Origin: Sporosarcina luteola
GTDB lineage: Bacteria > Bacillota > Bacilli > Bacillales_A > Planococcaceae
Length of the DNA stretch: 64,000 nt
Assembly: GCF_023715535.1 (NCBI RefSeq)
Contig: NZ_JAMBOI010000002.1
Location: 372,001-436,000 of the forward strand
Reading direction: 5' to 3'
Made by a program: the position numbers and the translations under genes
Notes under the pieces: model-generated
Told to the model about the DNA's origin: nothing
Seen by the model: only the letters and a program-made list of their open reading frames with translations
The model's database searches: none
Part shown: positions 9,197 to 17,222 of the stretch, piece after piece
How the letters are laid out: every line of letters starts with the position of its first letter
Numbering within the stretch: the first letter of the stretch is position 1

Positions 9197-9237
9197 AAAA
9201 CGCCAGGCCGGTAAGTTCAGCCTGACGTTTTTTCTTT
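9197..9237. terminator. Bidirectional terminator between rpmB and spoVM
   Basis: The stem AACGCCAGGC / GCCTGACGTT with an 11-base loop is followed by TTTTTTCTTTTTT on the plus strand (for rpmB), and by TTTTATTTCTTTTTG on the minus strand. The last codons of spoVM lie within the stem, so one hairpin can end both convergent transcripts. Confidence 0.85.
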
Positions 9238-9366
9238 TTTCCGTTTTTTGTTTCGCTGGCTTGCAGTAGCTTGGGGTTTGACCTTATCTTCTTTTTGGAA
9301 GACGACCATGCATTTTCGTACAAAGCTACTTAGAAACTTCGGCATCGTAAATGTATAAACTCGCAA
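9217..9366 (-). CDS. spoVM: Stage V sporulation protein SpoVM, C-terminally extended
   Basis: Amphipathic-helix peptide that marks convex forespore membrane and recruits SpoIVA for coat and cortex assembly. A TTG at 9366, seven bases after AAAGGAG, opens a 49-residue frame beginning MRVYTFTMPKFLSSFVRK. It aligns without gaps with the 26-residue B. subtilis SpoVM: YT at 4-5, the key proline at 9, PKFL at 9-12, VR at 16-17, and charged end FQKED. Residues 28-49 form an extra lysine/arginine-rich tail. Position between thiN and rpmB is exactly that of B. subtilis spoVM. Whether the tail is made or tolerated is unknown. Confidence 0.85.
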   Translation of the reverse strand: MRVYTFTMPKFLSSFVRKCMVVFQKEDKVKPQATASQRNKKRKKEKTSG

Positions 9367-9379
9367 TTCCCTTCTCCTT

Positions 9380-10036
9380 TCAGGAATCTGAACTTCTTAC
9401 CATTAAGCATATGCCCTGTCGGAATGAGATAGTACAAACTTCTGAAATTGGTTCGTTGCTCGTAAATTTCGTCATGCCCATATCCATCCTTTCATTAACC
9501 GTCTCATACTTGAAGCCGGTCAATGTCAGGCCTTCTACAGAACTGCCAAAGGGGAAAAATGAAATATAAGGGAACTGGGCAGCCCTTTTCACCCGATGGA
9601 CTCCAGGACGAAGTAATGAAAGTTCATTAAGAGCGTTGCGGATGCGGAATGAAACTTCTTTATGTTCAATCTGCATCCGATATAATAAATGCAATGCCGA
9701 TTCGAAATGATCCAACCTGTCTCCAGTGACACCGGTCAAAACCACTTCTCCCGGACGATAGGAAATGGCACGATCTACAGCCAGTTCCGTGTCCGTTTCG
9801 TCTTTTTCTGTCTGGAAGGGATAGACCCGTTCCACAGATTCTTTTATTCTGCTATACTCCTCTTCACTCACTGAATCAAAATCTCCGATTGCTTCTTCGG
9901 GAACAATCCCTTGATCCAATAAATGAATTGCCCCGCGGTCTACGCCGATGAAAATTGTCCCTTCCGCCTCGTAAGCGGACAGGTCGGGCAACTCCCCGAT
10001 GGGCCCGCCTGCACAGATGATAATCCTATCCATCAA
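9380..10036 (-). CDS. thiN: Thiamine pyrophosphokinase ThiN
   Basis: Transfers pyrophosphate from ATP to thiamine to give thiamine diphosphate. The 218-residue product has IICAGGPIGELPDL at the N-terminus, the acidic GDFDSVS motif with the aspartates expected to bind magnesium, and TGVTGDRLDHFES, all typical of bacterial thiamine pyrophosphokinases. Two adjacent ATGs (10036, 10033) are possible; the first overlaps the rpe stop. spoVM begins 14 bases downstream. Confidence 0.95.
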   Translation of the reverse strand: MMDRIIICAGGPIGELPDLSAYEAEGTIFIGVDRGAIHLLDQGIVPEEAIGDFDSVSEEEYSRIKESVERVYPFQTEKDETDTELAVDRAISYRPGEVVLTGVTGDRLDHFESALHLLYRMQIEHKEVSFRIRNALNELSLLRPGVHRVKRAAQFPYISFFPFGSSVEGLTLTGFKYETVNERMDMGMTKFTSNEPISEVCTISFRQGICLMVRSSDS

Positions 10037-10704
10037 TTCAGTACGCTTTCCCCAGCGGCTTTAATCCTTTGCAGTGCTTCCGTACGATCTTCCGCATTAT
10101 AAACGGCCGAGCCAGCGACAAATATATTGGCGCCCGCCTCAACGCAAGGGATGATCGTTTCCTCATTGATGCCGCCATCGATTTCGATATCGATTGACAA
10201 TCCTCTTTCCTTGATCAGATCGGACAATTGCTTCACTTTCGGAAGTACGGAATGGATGAACTTCTGTCCCCCGAATCCCGGATTGACCGTCATGAATAAT
10301 ACCATGTCGATATCTTCAAGGATATGGACGATATGCTCTACCGGCGTATGCGGGTTCAGTACGACACCCGGCTTCACTCCGAAAGAACGAATCAGCTGAA
10401 TGGTGCGATGCAAATGTCGGCACGCTTCCACATGGACAGTAATATAATCCGCTCCCGCTTTCGCGAACTGTTCAATATATGCATCAGGGTTCTCAATCAT
10501 GAGATGGACATCGAGCGGAAGATCCGTAACTGGCCGCAACGCTTCCACAACAATCGGTCCCATCGTAATGTTCGGAACGAAATGGCCATCCATTACATCA
10601 ATATGAATCAGTTCAGCTCCAGCTTTCTCAACTTCTCTCACTTCATCTGCCAACTTCGAAAAGTCCGCAGCTAATATGGACGGTGCAATTTTAATCATTT
10701 TCAA
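10033..10704 (-). CDS. rpe: Ribulose-phosphate 3-epimerase
   Basis: Interconverts ribulose 5-phosphate and xylulose 5-phosphate in the pentose phosphate pathway. A 223-residue TIM-barrel protein with IAPSILAADF, HIDVMDGHFVPNITMGP, LDVHLMIENP, MTVNPGFGGQKF and IDGGINEET; the metal-binding His and Asp residues are in these blocks. The ATG at 10704 overlaps the rsgA stop by four bases; an in-frame ATG two codons later is an alternative. It lies in the Bacillus prpC-prkC-rsgA-rpe-thiN order. Confidence 0.97.
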   Translation of the reverse strand: MKMIKIAPSILAADFSKLADEVREVEKAGAELIHIDVMDGHFVPNITMGPIVVEALRPVTDLPLDVHLMIENPDAYIEQFAKAGADYITVHVEACRHLHRTIQLIRSFGVKPGVVLNPHTPVEHIVHILEDIDMVLFMTVNPGFGGQKFIHSVLPKVKQLSDLIKERGLSIDIEIDGGINEETIIPCVEAGANIFVAGSAVYNAEDRTEALQRIKAAGESVLN

Positions 10705-11585
10705 TACCTCGGCTTTCGGTCAGTAATCTCTTGCAGAAATTGCAAATAATTAGAGTAGCGGGATTGAAGGATTTCCCCGGTCCCCACTTTCTGTTTAACT
10801 GCGCAGCCAGGCTCCTTCAAATGCAAGCATCCCCTGAATTTGCATTCATGCGCCACGTTTTCCATTTCAACGAAAGTATCACGTAACTCATCTCTCTCGA
10901 TATGATCGAAATCAAGTGAGCTGAAGCCTGGCGTGTCAGCTACGAGTCCGCCTGCGACTTCCAAGAGCTCTACATGGCGGGTCGTATGCTTGCCCCTGCC
11001 AAGCGCTTCCGAAATTTCGCCGGTCTTCAAAGATAGTTCAGGAATCAACGTGTTGAGCAATGTCGATTTCCCGACGCCGGACTGACCGGCAAGAACCGTT
11101 GTCTTTCCTTCTAAATATGGTTGAAGCAAAAGGAACAGGTCTGGATCTCCGATAAAAGTAGCGATGACATCGTAGCCAATTCCGCGGTAGTAGTCAGCGG
11201 CAGTTTCTGCATGATGTAGCTCCTCATCCCCTGCGACGTCTTTCTTCGTCAGGCAGATAACCGGTTTTATGCCTACTGATTCGATGACAGCGAGGAACCT
11301 ATCCAATAGATGGTAGCTGAAATCGGGTTCCACAATCGAAAATACGAGCAATGCCTGGTCGACATTTGCAATTGGAGGTCTGACCAGCTCATTTTCCCGT
11401 TTCTGAACTTCTGTGATGGTTGCATCATTATCGCCTTCACGCACAATCGTGACAAAGTCGCCGACAAGGGGCGATATACCCCTAATTTTAAAAACCCCAC
11501 GGCCTTTGCATTGGATAATTTCTCCATCATTCACCTTGACATAATAAAAACCGCTGATTGCTTTTCTAATTTGTCCTTCCGGCAT
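10701..11585 (-). CDS. rsgA: Ribosome small-subunit GTPase RsgA (CpgA, YloQ)
   Basis: Ribosome-dependent GTPase acting in late 30S subunit maturation. The 294-residue chain has an N-terminal OB fold, then a circularly permuted G domain: the TKKD base-recognition motif precedes the P-loop GQSGVGKSTLLN, followed by DTPGFSSLDFD. A C-terminal zinc knuckle is formed by HECKFRGCLHLKEPGCAVK. It starts 15 bases after prkC; in B. subtilis RsgA is a phosphorylation target of PrkC, consistent with this linkage. Confidence 0.96.
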   Translation of the reverse strand: MPEGQIRKAISGFYYVKVNDGEIIQCKGRGVFKIRGISPLVGDFVTIVREGDNDATITEVQKRENELVRPPIANVDQALLVFSIVEPDFSYHLLDRFLAVIESVGIKPVICLTKKDVAGDEELHHAETAADYYRGIGYDVIATFIGDPDLFLLLQPYLEGKTTVLAGQSGVGKSTLLNTLIPELSLKTGEISEALGRGKHTTRHVELLEVAGGLVADTPGFSSLDFDHIERDELRDTFVEMENVAHECKFRGCLHLKEPGCAVKQKVGTGEILQSRYSNYLQFLQEITDRKPRY

Positions 11586-11599
11586 CCAATCCCTCTTTC

Positions 11600-13573
11600 T
11601 TATTCAGCATCATTATAATTGAACGTCTTTTCCGCAATGATTGAAGAGTCTCTAAGAATTTTGTATCCTCCACGCTGACCTTCTTCAAGTTCAACGGTAA
11701 TCTCTCTTTTCACATCTTCCGTTATCGTAAATTCGGCAACCGGATCCGTCATCGAATGTTTGCTGTCCTGAATATAGATTTTAATCGTTTGCGGTTCAGG
11801 GTCCGTATCTTCCTCATCGTCTTCAACAGTCGATGGTTCATATTGAATTGTAACCGTGTCCACAAAATACTTAACCGGGGGCTTCTCCTTGCCCTTTGAA
11901 ATGACTACGTCAACTGTCGCGCCTTTTTCAAGTTCAGCGTTCGCAGAAGGTTTTTGTGAAATGACATGACCTTCCTTCACACTATCAGATTCAATCCTAT
12001 TAACGATTCGAATATTGAAGTGGGACTTATCAGCATAATCCTTCAATTCATTCTCGGTATAATTCGTTAGATCAGCAAGTGTTTTCATTTCTTTCCCTAA
12101 ACTGACTGTAAACACGATTTCAGTTTCTTCCGGTACTACCTTTTCGCCGGCTTCGGGCGTCTGCTTCAGGATCTGCCCTTTCGGTGCATCATTGTGAACC
12201 CATTCTGGACGAATTTTCCCAAATCCCCTATCTTGTAGGAACTCTACAATTTCTTCATAATCCCTATCGACATAATTGGTCAGCTCAGTCGTTTCCTTTC
12301 CGGTGCTAACGTATACGATGATAGCAGATCCGATTTCCCGTTTTTTATTTGCCTCTGGATCAATCCGGAATACTTGTCCGGCGGGATATTCATCCGAATA
12401 ATCCTCAATCTTATCTTCAACAACAAAGCCGTTTTCCTCCAATAGCGAAATCGCTTCCGCTTCCTCCAATCCGACCACCTCTGGTATCAGGGCAGTTTTT
12501 GGACCGAATAAGGTCGGCCAATAAAAGAACAGGAGGACCGCAATCGCCAACAGCAAAGCGGAGAGGCCTACGATGATCGGCCATTTCTTTCTTTTCTTCT
12601 TCTTCTTCTGCTGAAGCGGCAAAGGGTCAGGAATGACAGGATTCAAGATTTTGGTCTTTTCTGAGTGGTCCGCTTTTGATGTATCTGCAATGATCGGAAT
12701 GACACGCGTCCGGTCATCATCGAAAGGGATGGTGAATTTCTCTTCATGCTGCCTCTCAGGTGATAATACGGTGAGCAGATCTTCATACATCTCCTCCGCC
12801 GACTGGTATCTGTATGTAGCATCCTTCGCTGTCGCTTTTAAAATGACATTTTCGACGCTTTGCGGAATGCCGGGAAACGATAGGCGTACAGAAGGCGTCT
12901 CTTCCTGCAAGTGTTTCAAAGCGATTGCAACTGCTGTTTCTGCAGAAAAAGGCAGTTCACCTGTCAATAGTTCATAGAAGACAATCCCCAACGAATAAAT
13001 ATCCGACTTCTTCGTTGCCATGCCGCCTCTCGCCTGTTCAGGTGATAAATAATGGACCGTTCCGATAACGGAATTCGTTTTTGTATGTGCCGTTGCGCTT
13101 AACGCCATGGCAATTCCGAAATCGGTTATTTTCACATTGCCTTCAGCGTCCATTAAGATATTCTGAGGTTTTATATCCCGATGGACAATCCCGTTGTGAT
13201 GGGCATTGGCAATCGCCGAGACGAGCTGCCTCATGATTTTGACTGCTTGATGAACTTGTAAAGGGCCATTCATTTGAATGAACTTCTTGAGTGTTTGGCC
13301 TTCGATATATTCCATAACGAGGTAATGAAGTTCTTCATCTTCGCCGACGTCAAAAATATTGACGATATGTGGATGGGTCAAGCTCGTGGCAGATAGGGCC
13401 TCCCGCTGGAATCTCTTTTTAAGATCCTGCTCATTTGCGAAATCATAGTTCAAGACTTTAATGGCTACATCGCGGTCCAAAATGATGTCGTGAGCCAAAT
13501 AGACTTTCGACATGCCGCCTTCTCCGATTCCTTTAAGTACTTCGTAACGGCCGCCGATTCGTTCACCGATCAT
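11600..13573 (-). CDS. prkC: Serine/threonine protein kinase PrkC with PASTA repeats
   Basis: Membrane kinase that senses muropeptides through extracellular PASTA domains; in Bacillus it signals spore germination and envelope state. The cytosolic kinase domain (about 10-270) has GEGGMSKV, invariant Lys39, HRDIKPQN with catalytic Asp133 and DFG at 151-153. A basic KKKKKRKK stretch precedes one membrane helix (about 335-355), then three PASTA repeats, beginning near PEVVGLEEAEA, LTNYVDRDYEE and LADLTNYTENE, and a C-terminal domain. The 657-residue length is near the family norm. Its start overlaps the prpC stop, pairing kinase and phosphatase. Confidence 0.97.
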   Translation of the reverse strand: MIGERIGGRYEVLKGIGEGGMSKVYLAHDIILDRDVAIKVLNYDFANEQDLKKRFQREALSATSLTHPHIVNIFDVGEDEELHYLVMEYIEGQTLKKFIQMNGPLQVHQAVKIMRQLVSAIANAHHNGIVHRDIKPQNILMDAEGNVKITDFGIAMALSATAHTKTNSVIGTVHYLSPEQARGGMATKKSDIYSLGIVFYELLTGELPFSAETAVAIALKHLQEETPSVRLSFPGIPQSVENVILKATAKDATYRYQSAEEMYEDLLTVLSPERQHEEKFTIPFDDDRTRVIPIIADTSKADHSEKTKILNPVIPDPLPLQQKKKKKRKKWPIIVGLSALLLAIAVLLFFYWPTLFGPKTALIPEVVGLEEAEAISLLEENGFVVEDKIEDYSDEYPAGQVFRIDPEANKKREIGSAIIVYVSTGKETTELTNYVDRDYEEIVEFLQDRGFGKIRPEWVHNDAPKGQILKQTPEAGEKVVPEETEIVFTVSLGKEMKTLADLTNYTENELKDYADKSHFNIRIVNRIESDSVKEGHVISQKPSANAELEKGATVDVVISKGKEKPPVKYFVDTVTIQYEPSTVEDDEEDTDPEPQTIKIYIQDSKHSMTDPVAEFTITEDVKREITVELEEGQRGGYKILRDSSIIAEKTFNYNDAE

Positions 13574-14331
13574 TGTGGGCTCACCTCCGATGTGGAAGGG
13601 CTAGCCAATATGACGGAAATATTATCTTCTCCGCCCAATTCGTTCGCCAACTCGACCAATTTAACCGCCTTGTCATGCAAATCTCCATCCGCAGTGACGA
13701 TTTTCTGAATCCGTGCGTTGTCGACTTTATTGCTTAAGCCATCCGTACAGATCAACAAGTATGTCTGTCCGTCAAATTTAATTTGATAGAAGTCGGGCAT
13801 GATTGTTTTCTCGGATCCTACAGCCTTCATTATCCAATTCCTCTGGGGATGTTTTGCCGCTTCCTCTTCGGTAATTTCCCCAGAATCCAGCAATATATTT
13901 ACGAAGGAATGATCCTTCGTAATTTGCGAGATTTCATTCCGGTTTATCGTATACACCCGGCTATCCCCGACGTGAGTGACAATGCCTTTATCCCCATGAA
14001 TGAGCACTGCATCTAATGTAGTTCCCATACCCTTGTACTCTTTGTCGTTTTCAGCAACATCATATAGAGTGCGGTTTACATGCATGACCGTCTCCTGAAG
14101 CCATTCTTTCCAATCTTCCTCGTCCATAGTTGCAGCGCTATCCACTTTCACGAATTGTTCGCCAAGAATCCTTACCGCTGTCGAACTTGCATAGTCTCCG
14201 CCCCGATGACCACCCATGCCATCCGCGACAACTGCGAGCGTCGGCCCGTCTTGAATTGCAAAGACCGCTGCGCTGTCCTCATTCACTGTCCGCTTTTTCC
14301 CAATGTCTGTCACTACTTCGAATCGCAACAC
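13570..14331 (-). CDS. prpC: PP2C-type protein phosphatase PrpC (Stp)
   Basis: Metal-dependent serine/threonine phosphatase opposing PrkC. It has the PP2C signature blocks RTVNEDS, VVADGMGGHRGG, VTHVGDSRVY, LLICTDGLSNKV and GGEDNISV with the metal-binding aspartates. The frame extends to a TTG at 14367, but GTG at 14331 (MLRFEVVTDIG) follows a G-rich AAAGGGGGGG site and matches the start of B. subtilis PrpC, giving 253 residues. In most Bacillus genomes rlmN lies between rsmB and prpC; here only 70 bases separate them. Confidence 0.95.
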   Translation of the reverse strand: MLRFEVVTDIGKKRTVNEDSAAVFAIQDGPTLAVVADGMGGHRGGDYASSTAVRILGEQFVKVDSAATMDEEDWKEWLQETVMHVNRTLYDVAENDKEYKGMGTTLDAVLIHGDKGIVTHVGDSRVYTINRNEISQITKDHSFVNILLDSGEITEEEAAKHPQRNWIMKAVGSEKTIMPDFYQIKFDGQTYLLICTDGLSNKVDNARIQKIVTADGDLHDKAVKLVELANELGGEDNISVILASPSTSEVSPQ

Positions 14332-14401
14332 TCGTCCCCCCCTTTTATCAAAGACACCAATTTCCAAATTCCCCTGCTAGATGTCCGTCGCTGGTCATTA
14401 C

Positions 14402-15757
14402 TTACTTCATCTTTTTGTGAAAAGCAGCGACAAAAAACCCATCGCTTCCAAAGTGCTGCGGCATCACTTGAAGCAGATCGTCTTTGATTGCCAATGAGTC
14501 AATGTCTGCAAGTGAATTGAGCGTAGACAGCGTCATATCTGGATGTGTATCCAGGAAACGGCGGACCATCCCTTCATTTTCATCGTACTCTATGGTGCAC
14601 GTGCTATAGACGATAATGCCATCATCTTTTAGTAACCGGTAGGCAGTAGCAAGCAGCTGCTCCTGAATCTCGGTCAAACTTTTCAAATCCTGCTCGGTCT
14701 TATTGTATTTTATCTCAGGCTTGCGACGGATGACTCCGAGACCACTGCAAGGCGCATCGACAAGGATGCGGTCAAATGAGGCAGGACCGTAAATGGACTC
14801 CAGCTCACGGCTATCCCCGCTTTTCGTGATGATGGATTGTATGCCGAGACGGTTAGCATTCGACTCAATTAATGATAGTTTGTGTTCATGCAAATCATGT
14901 GCATAGATTTCGCCTGTATCATTCATCTTTTCTGCAATGAAGGTCGTCTTTCCGCCTGGAGCAGCACACATGTCCAACACCTTCATATCAGGCTTCACGT
15001 CAAGAGCCAGAACAGGCAACATGGAGCTTTCGTCTTGGATGGTCAATAAACCTTCCGCGAATGCTTCCGTATTTGCCAAGCTCCCGCTGGATACTTGGAT
15101 GCTCCCGGAAATCACTTCGCCCCTGGATGCTTCAATACCTTCCTTAGCGAGCGCTGTGATCGCTTCTTCGACTGTCGCTTTCAATGAATTGACCCTCGCA
15201 GTCATGCGGGCTGGATGATTGTTTTCATGAGCCATCGCCAAAGCTTCCTCTTTGCCGAACTGCTTAACCCAACGCTCAATCAACCATGCAGGATGACTTG
15301 TTTCAACCGACATCCTTTCGACATCGTCCTTGATGTCCTCGATCGGGCGGACGCCTTTTCGTAATACGGATCGTAAAATTCCGTTAACAGTTGCCGAGAT
15401 GCCTTTATGCCCTCTTCTTTTGGCGATTTCCACCGCTTCATGGACGACTGCATGCGGAGGGATCTTCGTCAAGTAGACTATTTGATAAAGTGACAATCGC
15501 AGTAATTCCCGTACCCATGGATCTAATTTCCCTTTGACGAAAGGCTCCAAGTAGTAATCCAATGTCAATCTATGCTGCAAAGTGCCATACGTCAGTTCAG
15601 TCAATAAACCCCTGTCCTTCGGATCGATATCATATTTCTTGATCGTCCGGTTGAGCAGAAGATTGCTGTAAGCCTGATTCTGATTTATTTCCATCAATAT
15701 CGATAATGCCGCATCGCGGACATTGCCGTTCCAAATCCTCTTTTTGGCATTTGTCAT
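14402..15757 (-). CDS. rsmB: 16S rRNA (cytosine-967-C5) methyltransferase RsmB
   Basis: SAM-dependent methyltransferase for m5C967 of 16S rRNA. The 451-residue chain has an N-terminal NusB-like RNA-binding domain (about 10-140) and a C-terminal Rossmann methyltransferase domain with [32 protein letters not shown] and [12 protein letters not shown]; cysteines in the last two are the usual catalytic pair. The start overlaps the fmt stop as ATGA. Confidence 0.96.
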   Translation of the reverse strand: MTNAKKRIWNGNVRDAALSILMEINQNQAYSNLLLNRTIKKYDIDPKDRGLLTELTYGTLQHRLTLDYYLEPFVKGKLDPWVRELLRLSLYQIVYLTKIPPHAVVHEAVEIAKRRGHKGISATVNGILRSVLRKGVRPIEDIKDDVERMSVETSHPAWLIERWVKQFGKEEALAMAHENNHPARMTARVNSLKATVEEAITALAKEGIEASRGEVISGSIQVSSGSLANTEAFAEGLLTIQDESSMLPVLALDVKPDMKVLDMCAAPGGKTTFIAEKMNDTGEIYAHDLHEHKLSLIESNANRLGIQSIITKSGDSRELESIYGPASFDRILVDAPCSGLGVIRRKPEIKYNKTEQDLKSLTEIQEQLLATAYRLLKDDGIIVYSTCTIEYDENEGMVRRFLDTHPDMTLSTLNSLADIDSLAIKDDLLQVMPQHFGSDGFFVAAFHKKMK

Positions 15758-16695
15758 TCAAATTTATCCCCTTCACTCCACTTGGCTCCAATGCCATTTA
15801 GGAATTCTTCTGCCGACAATCGTTTTTTTCCAGCTGGTTGCAGCTCAGTGATGGCAATGGATGTTTCGTCGCCTGTTTTGACGATGATCCTGTCCTTCAA
15901 CAATTTTAGTATCGTTCCAGGAAGGGCCTCACTATTAATTTCGGATTTGTCCGCCATCCATATCTTAACGTTCTCTTCTTGAAATACGGAATAGGCTCCC
16001 GGCCATGGATAGAGCCCGCGTATTTGATTGAAGATAGCTGTACCGGCTTTAGACCAGTCGATTCTTTCCTGTTCACGGGTAATATTGCCTGCAAATGAAA
16101 CGTGTTTCTCATCTTGGGGAATCCGTTCATTCGATCCGTCAATGATGGATGGCAATGTCTCTTTCAATAATTTTGTGCCGGCCACGGATAATTTCTCAAA
16201 AAGGATTCCGGTATTGTCTTCCTCAGTAATTGGTACAGTTATCTGTGAGATGATATCTCCCGCATCGAGCTTCTCCACCATATACATGATCGTTACTCCC
16301 GTTTCGGTCTCACCATCAATGACTGCTTGGTGAATCGGCGCGCCTCCCCGGTATTTCGGCAGCAATGAAGCATGGACATTGATGCAACCGAGTCGTGGAG
16401 CATCAAGCAGGTTTTTCGGCAAGATTTGTCCATATGCAGCGGTGACGATCAAATCCGGCTTCATCTGAATAAGTTCCGCAAGTTCTTCGGAAGTTCTCAG
16501 TTTTTCCGGCTGCAAGACCGGCAAACCAAGTCGGAGAGCCTCTTCCTTTACTGGCGGAGGTGTCAATATCCTCTTTCTTCCAACGGGTCGATCGGGCTGG
16601 GTGACGACTGCGATGATGTCGTACCCTTCCTCGTGCAGCATTGTCAAGACAGGAACTGAGAAGTCGGGAGTCCCCATGAATACAATTTTTGTCAT
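15754..16695 (-). CDS. fmt: Methionyl-tRNA formyltransferase
   Basis: Formylates initiator Met-tRNA using 10-formyl-tetrahydrofolate. The 313-residue product has [22 protein letters not shown], and the catalytic stretch [17 protein letters not shown] (Asn, His) with a downstream Asp in EKLDAGDI, then a C-terminal OB-like tRNA-binding domain. The start overlaps the def stop, so formylation and deformylation are coupled, as is common. Confidence 0.97.
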   Translation of the reverse strand: MTKIVFMGTPDFSVPVLTMLHEEGYDIIAVVTQPDRPVGRKRILTPPPVKEEALRLGLPVLQPEKLRTSEELAELIQMKPDLIVTAAYGQILPKNLLDAPRLGCINVHASLLPKYRGGAPIHQAVIDGETETGVTIMYMVEKLDAGDIISQITVPITEEDNTGILFEKLSVAGTKLLKETLPSIIDGSNERIPQDEKHVSFAGNITREQERIDWSKAGTAIFNQIRGLYPWPGAYSVFQEENVKIWMADKSEINSEALPGTILKLLKDRIIVKTGDETSIAITELQPAGKKRLSAEEFLNGIGAKWSEGDKFE

Positions 16696-17189
16696 TCTAT
16701 TTCATCCTCCCCATCTACCTCTTCAAATTCCTCTGGGTCAACAATCCTTGTTATTTTCGAATCGAATAACACGCCATCCAAATGATCGATTTCATGCAGT
16801 ATGGCCCGTGCTTCATAATCTTCCGCTTCCAGCTCGTACAAAGAACCGTCCCGTTCCTGTGCTTCTATACGGACGAAAAATGGTCGTTCCACTTCACCGT
16901 ACAGACCCGGGAAGCTTAAGCAGCCTTCAACTTCTACGACAGACCCTCCGATTGCCGTGACGACAGGGTTGACCATTTCAATCACTTGGTCCCCTTCGCC
17001 CATATCGACGATGGCGACCCGGACCAATTCCCCTACTTGAGGAGCCGCAAGTCCTATACCATCCGCATCGATCATTGTGTCGTACATATCATCTAGCAGC
17101 TTAGCCAGTTTTCCATCAAATTTCTCCACTTCCATACAACGCTGTGTCAGCATTGTTGAAGGGTTTTTTACGATTTCAAGTATTGCCAA
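16692..17189 (-). CDS. def: Peptide deformylase
   Basis: Removes the N-formyl group from nascent proteins. The 165-residue metalloenzyme contains all three motifs: [18 protein letters not shown] with the metal-binding cysteine, and HEIDHLDG with two metal-binding histidines and the catalytic Glu. A TTG start at 17189 follows AAAGAGG. An acidic C-terminal tail ([13 protein letters not shown]) is present. It is 33 bases after priA, in the conserved priA-def-fmt-rsmB order. Confidence 0.97.
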   Translation of the reverse strand: MAILEIVKNPSTMLTQRCMEVEKFDGKLAKLLDDMYDTMIDADGIGLAAPQVGELVRVAIVDMGEGDQVIEMVNPVVTAIGGSVVEVEGCLSFPGLYGEVERPFFVRIEAQERDGSLYELEAEDYEARAILHEIDHLDGVLFDSKITRIVDPEEFEEVDGEDEIE

Positions 17190-17222
17190 TTCAATTCCTC
17201 TTTTCCAACTCGTCCGTACTGA

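Noticed and set aside
9126..9323. 65-codon minus-strand frame over the rpmB terminator
   Set aside because: Out of frame with spoVM, which has homology and a ribosome site; this one runs through terminator and rpmB antisense.
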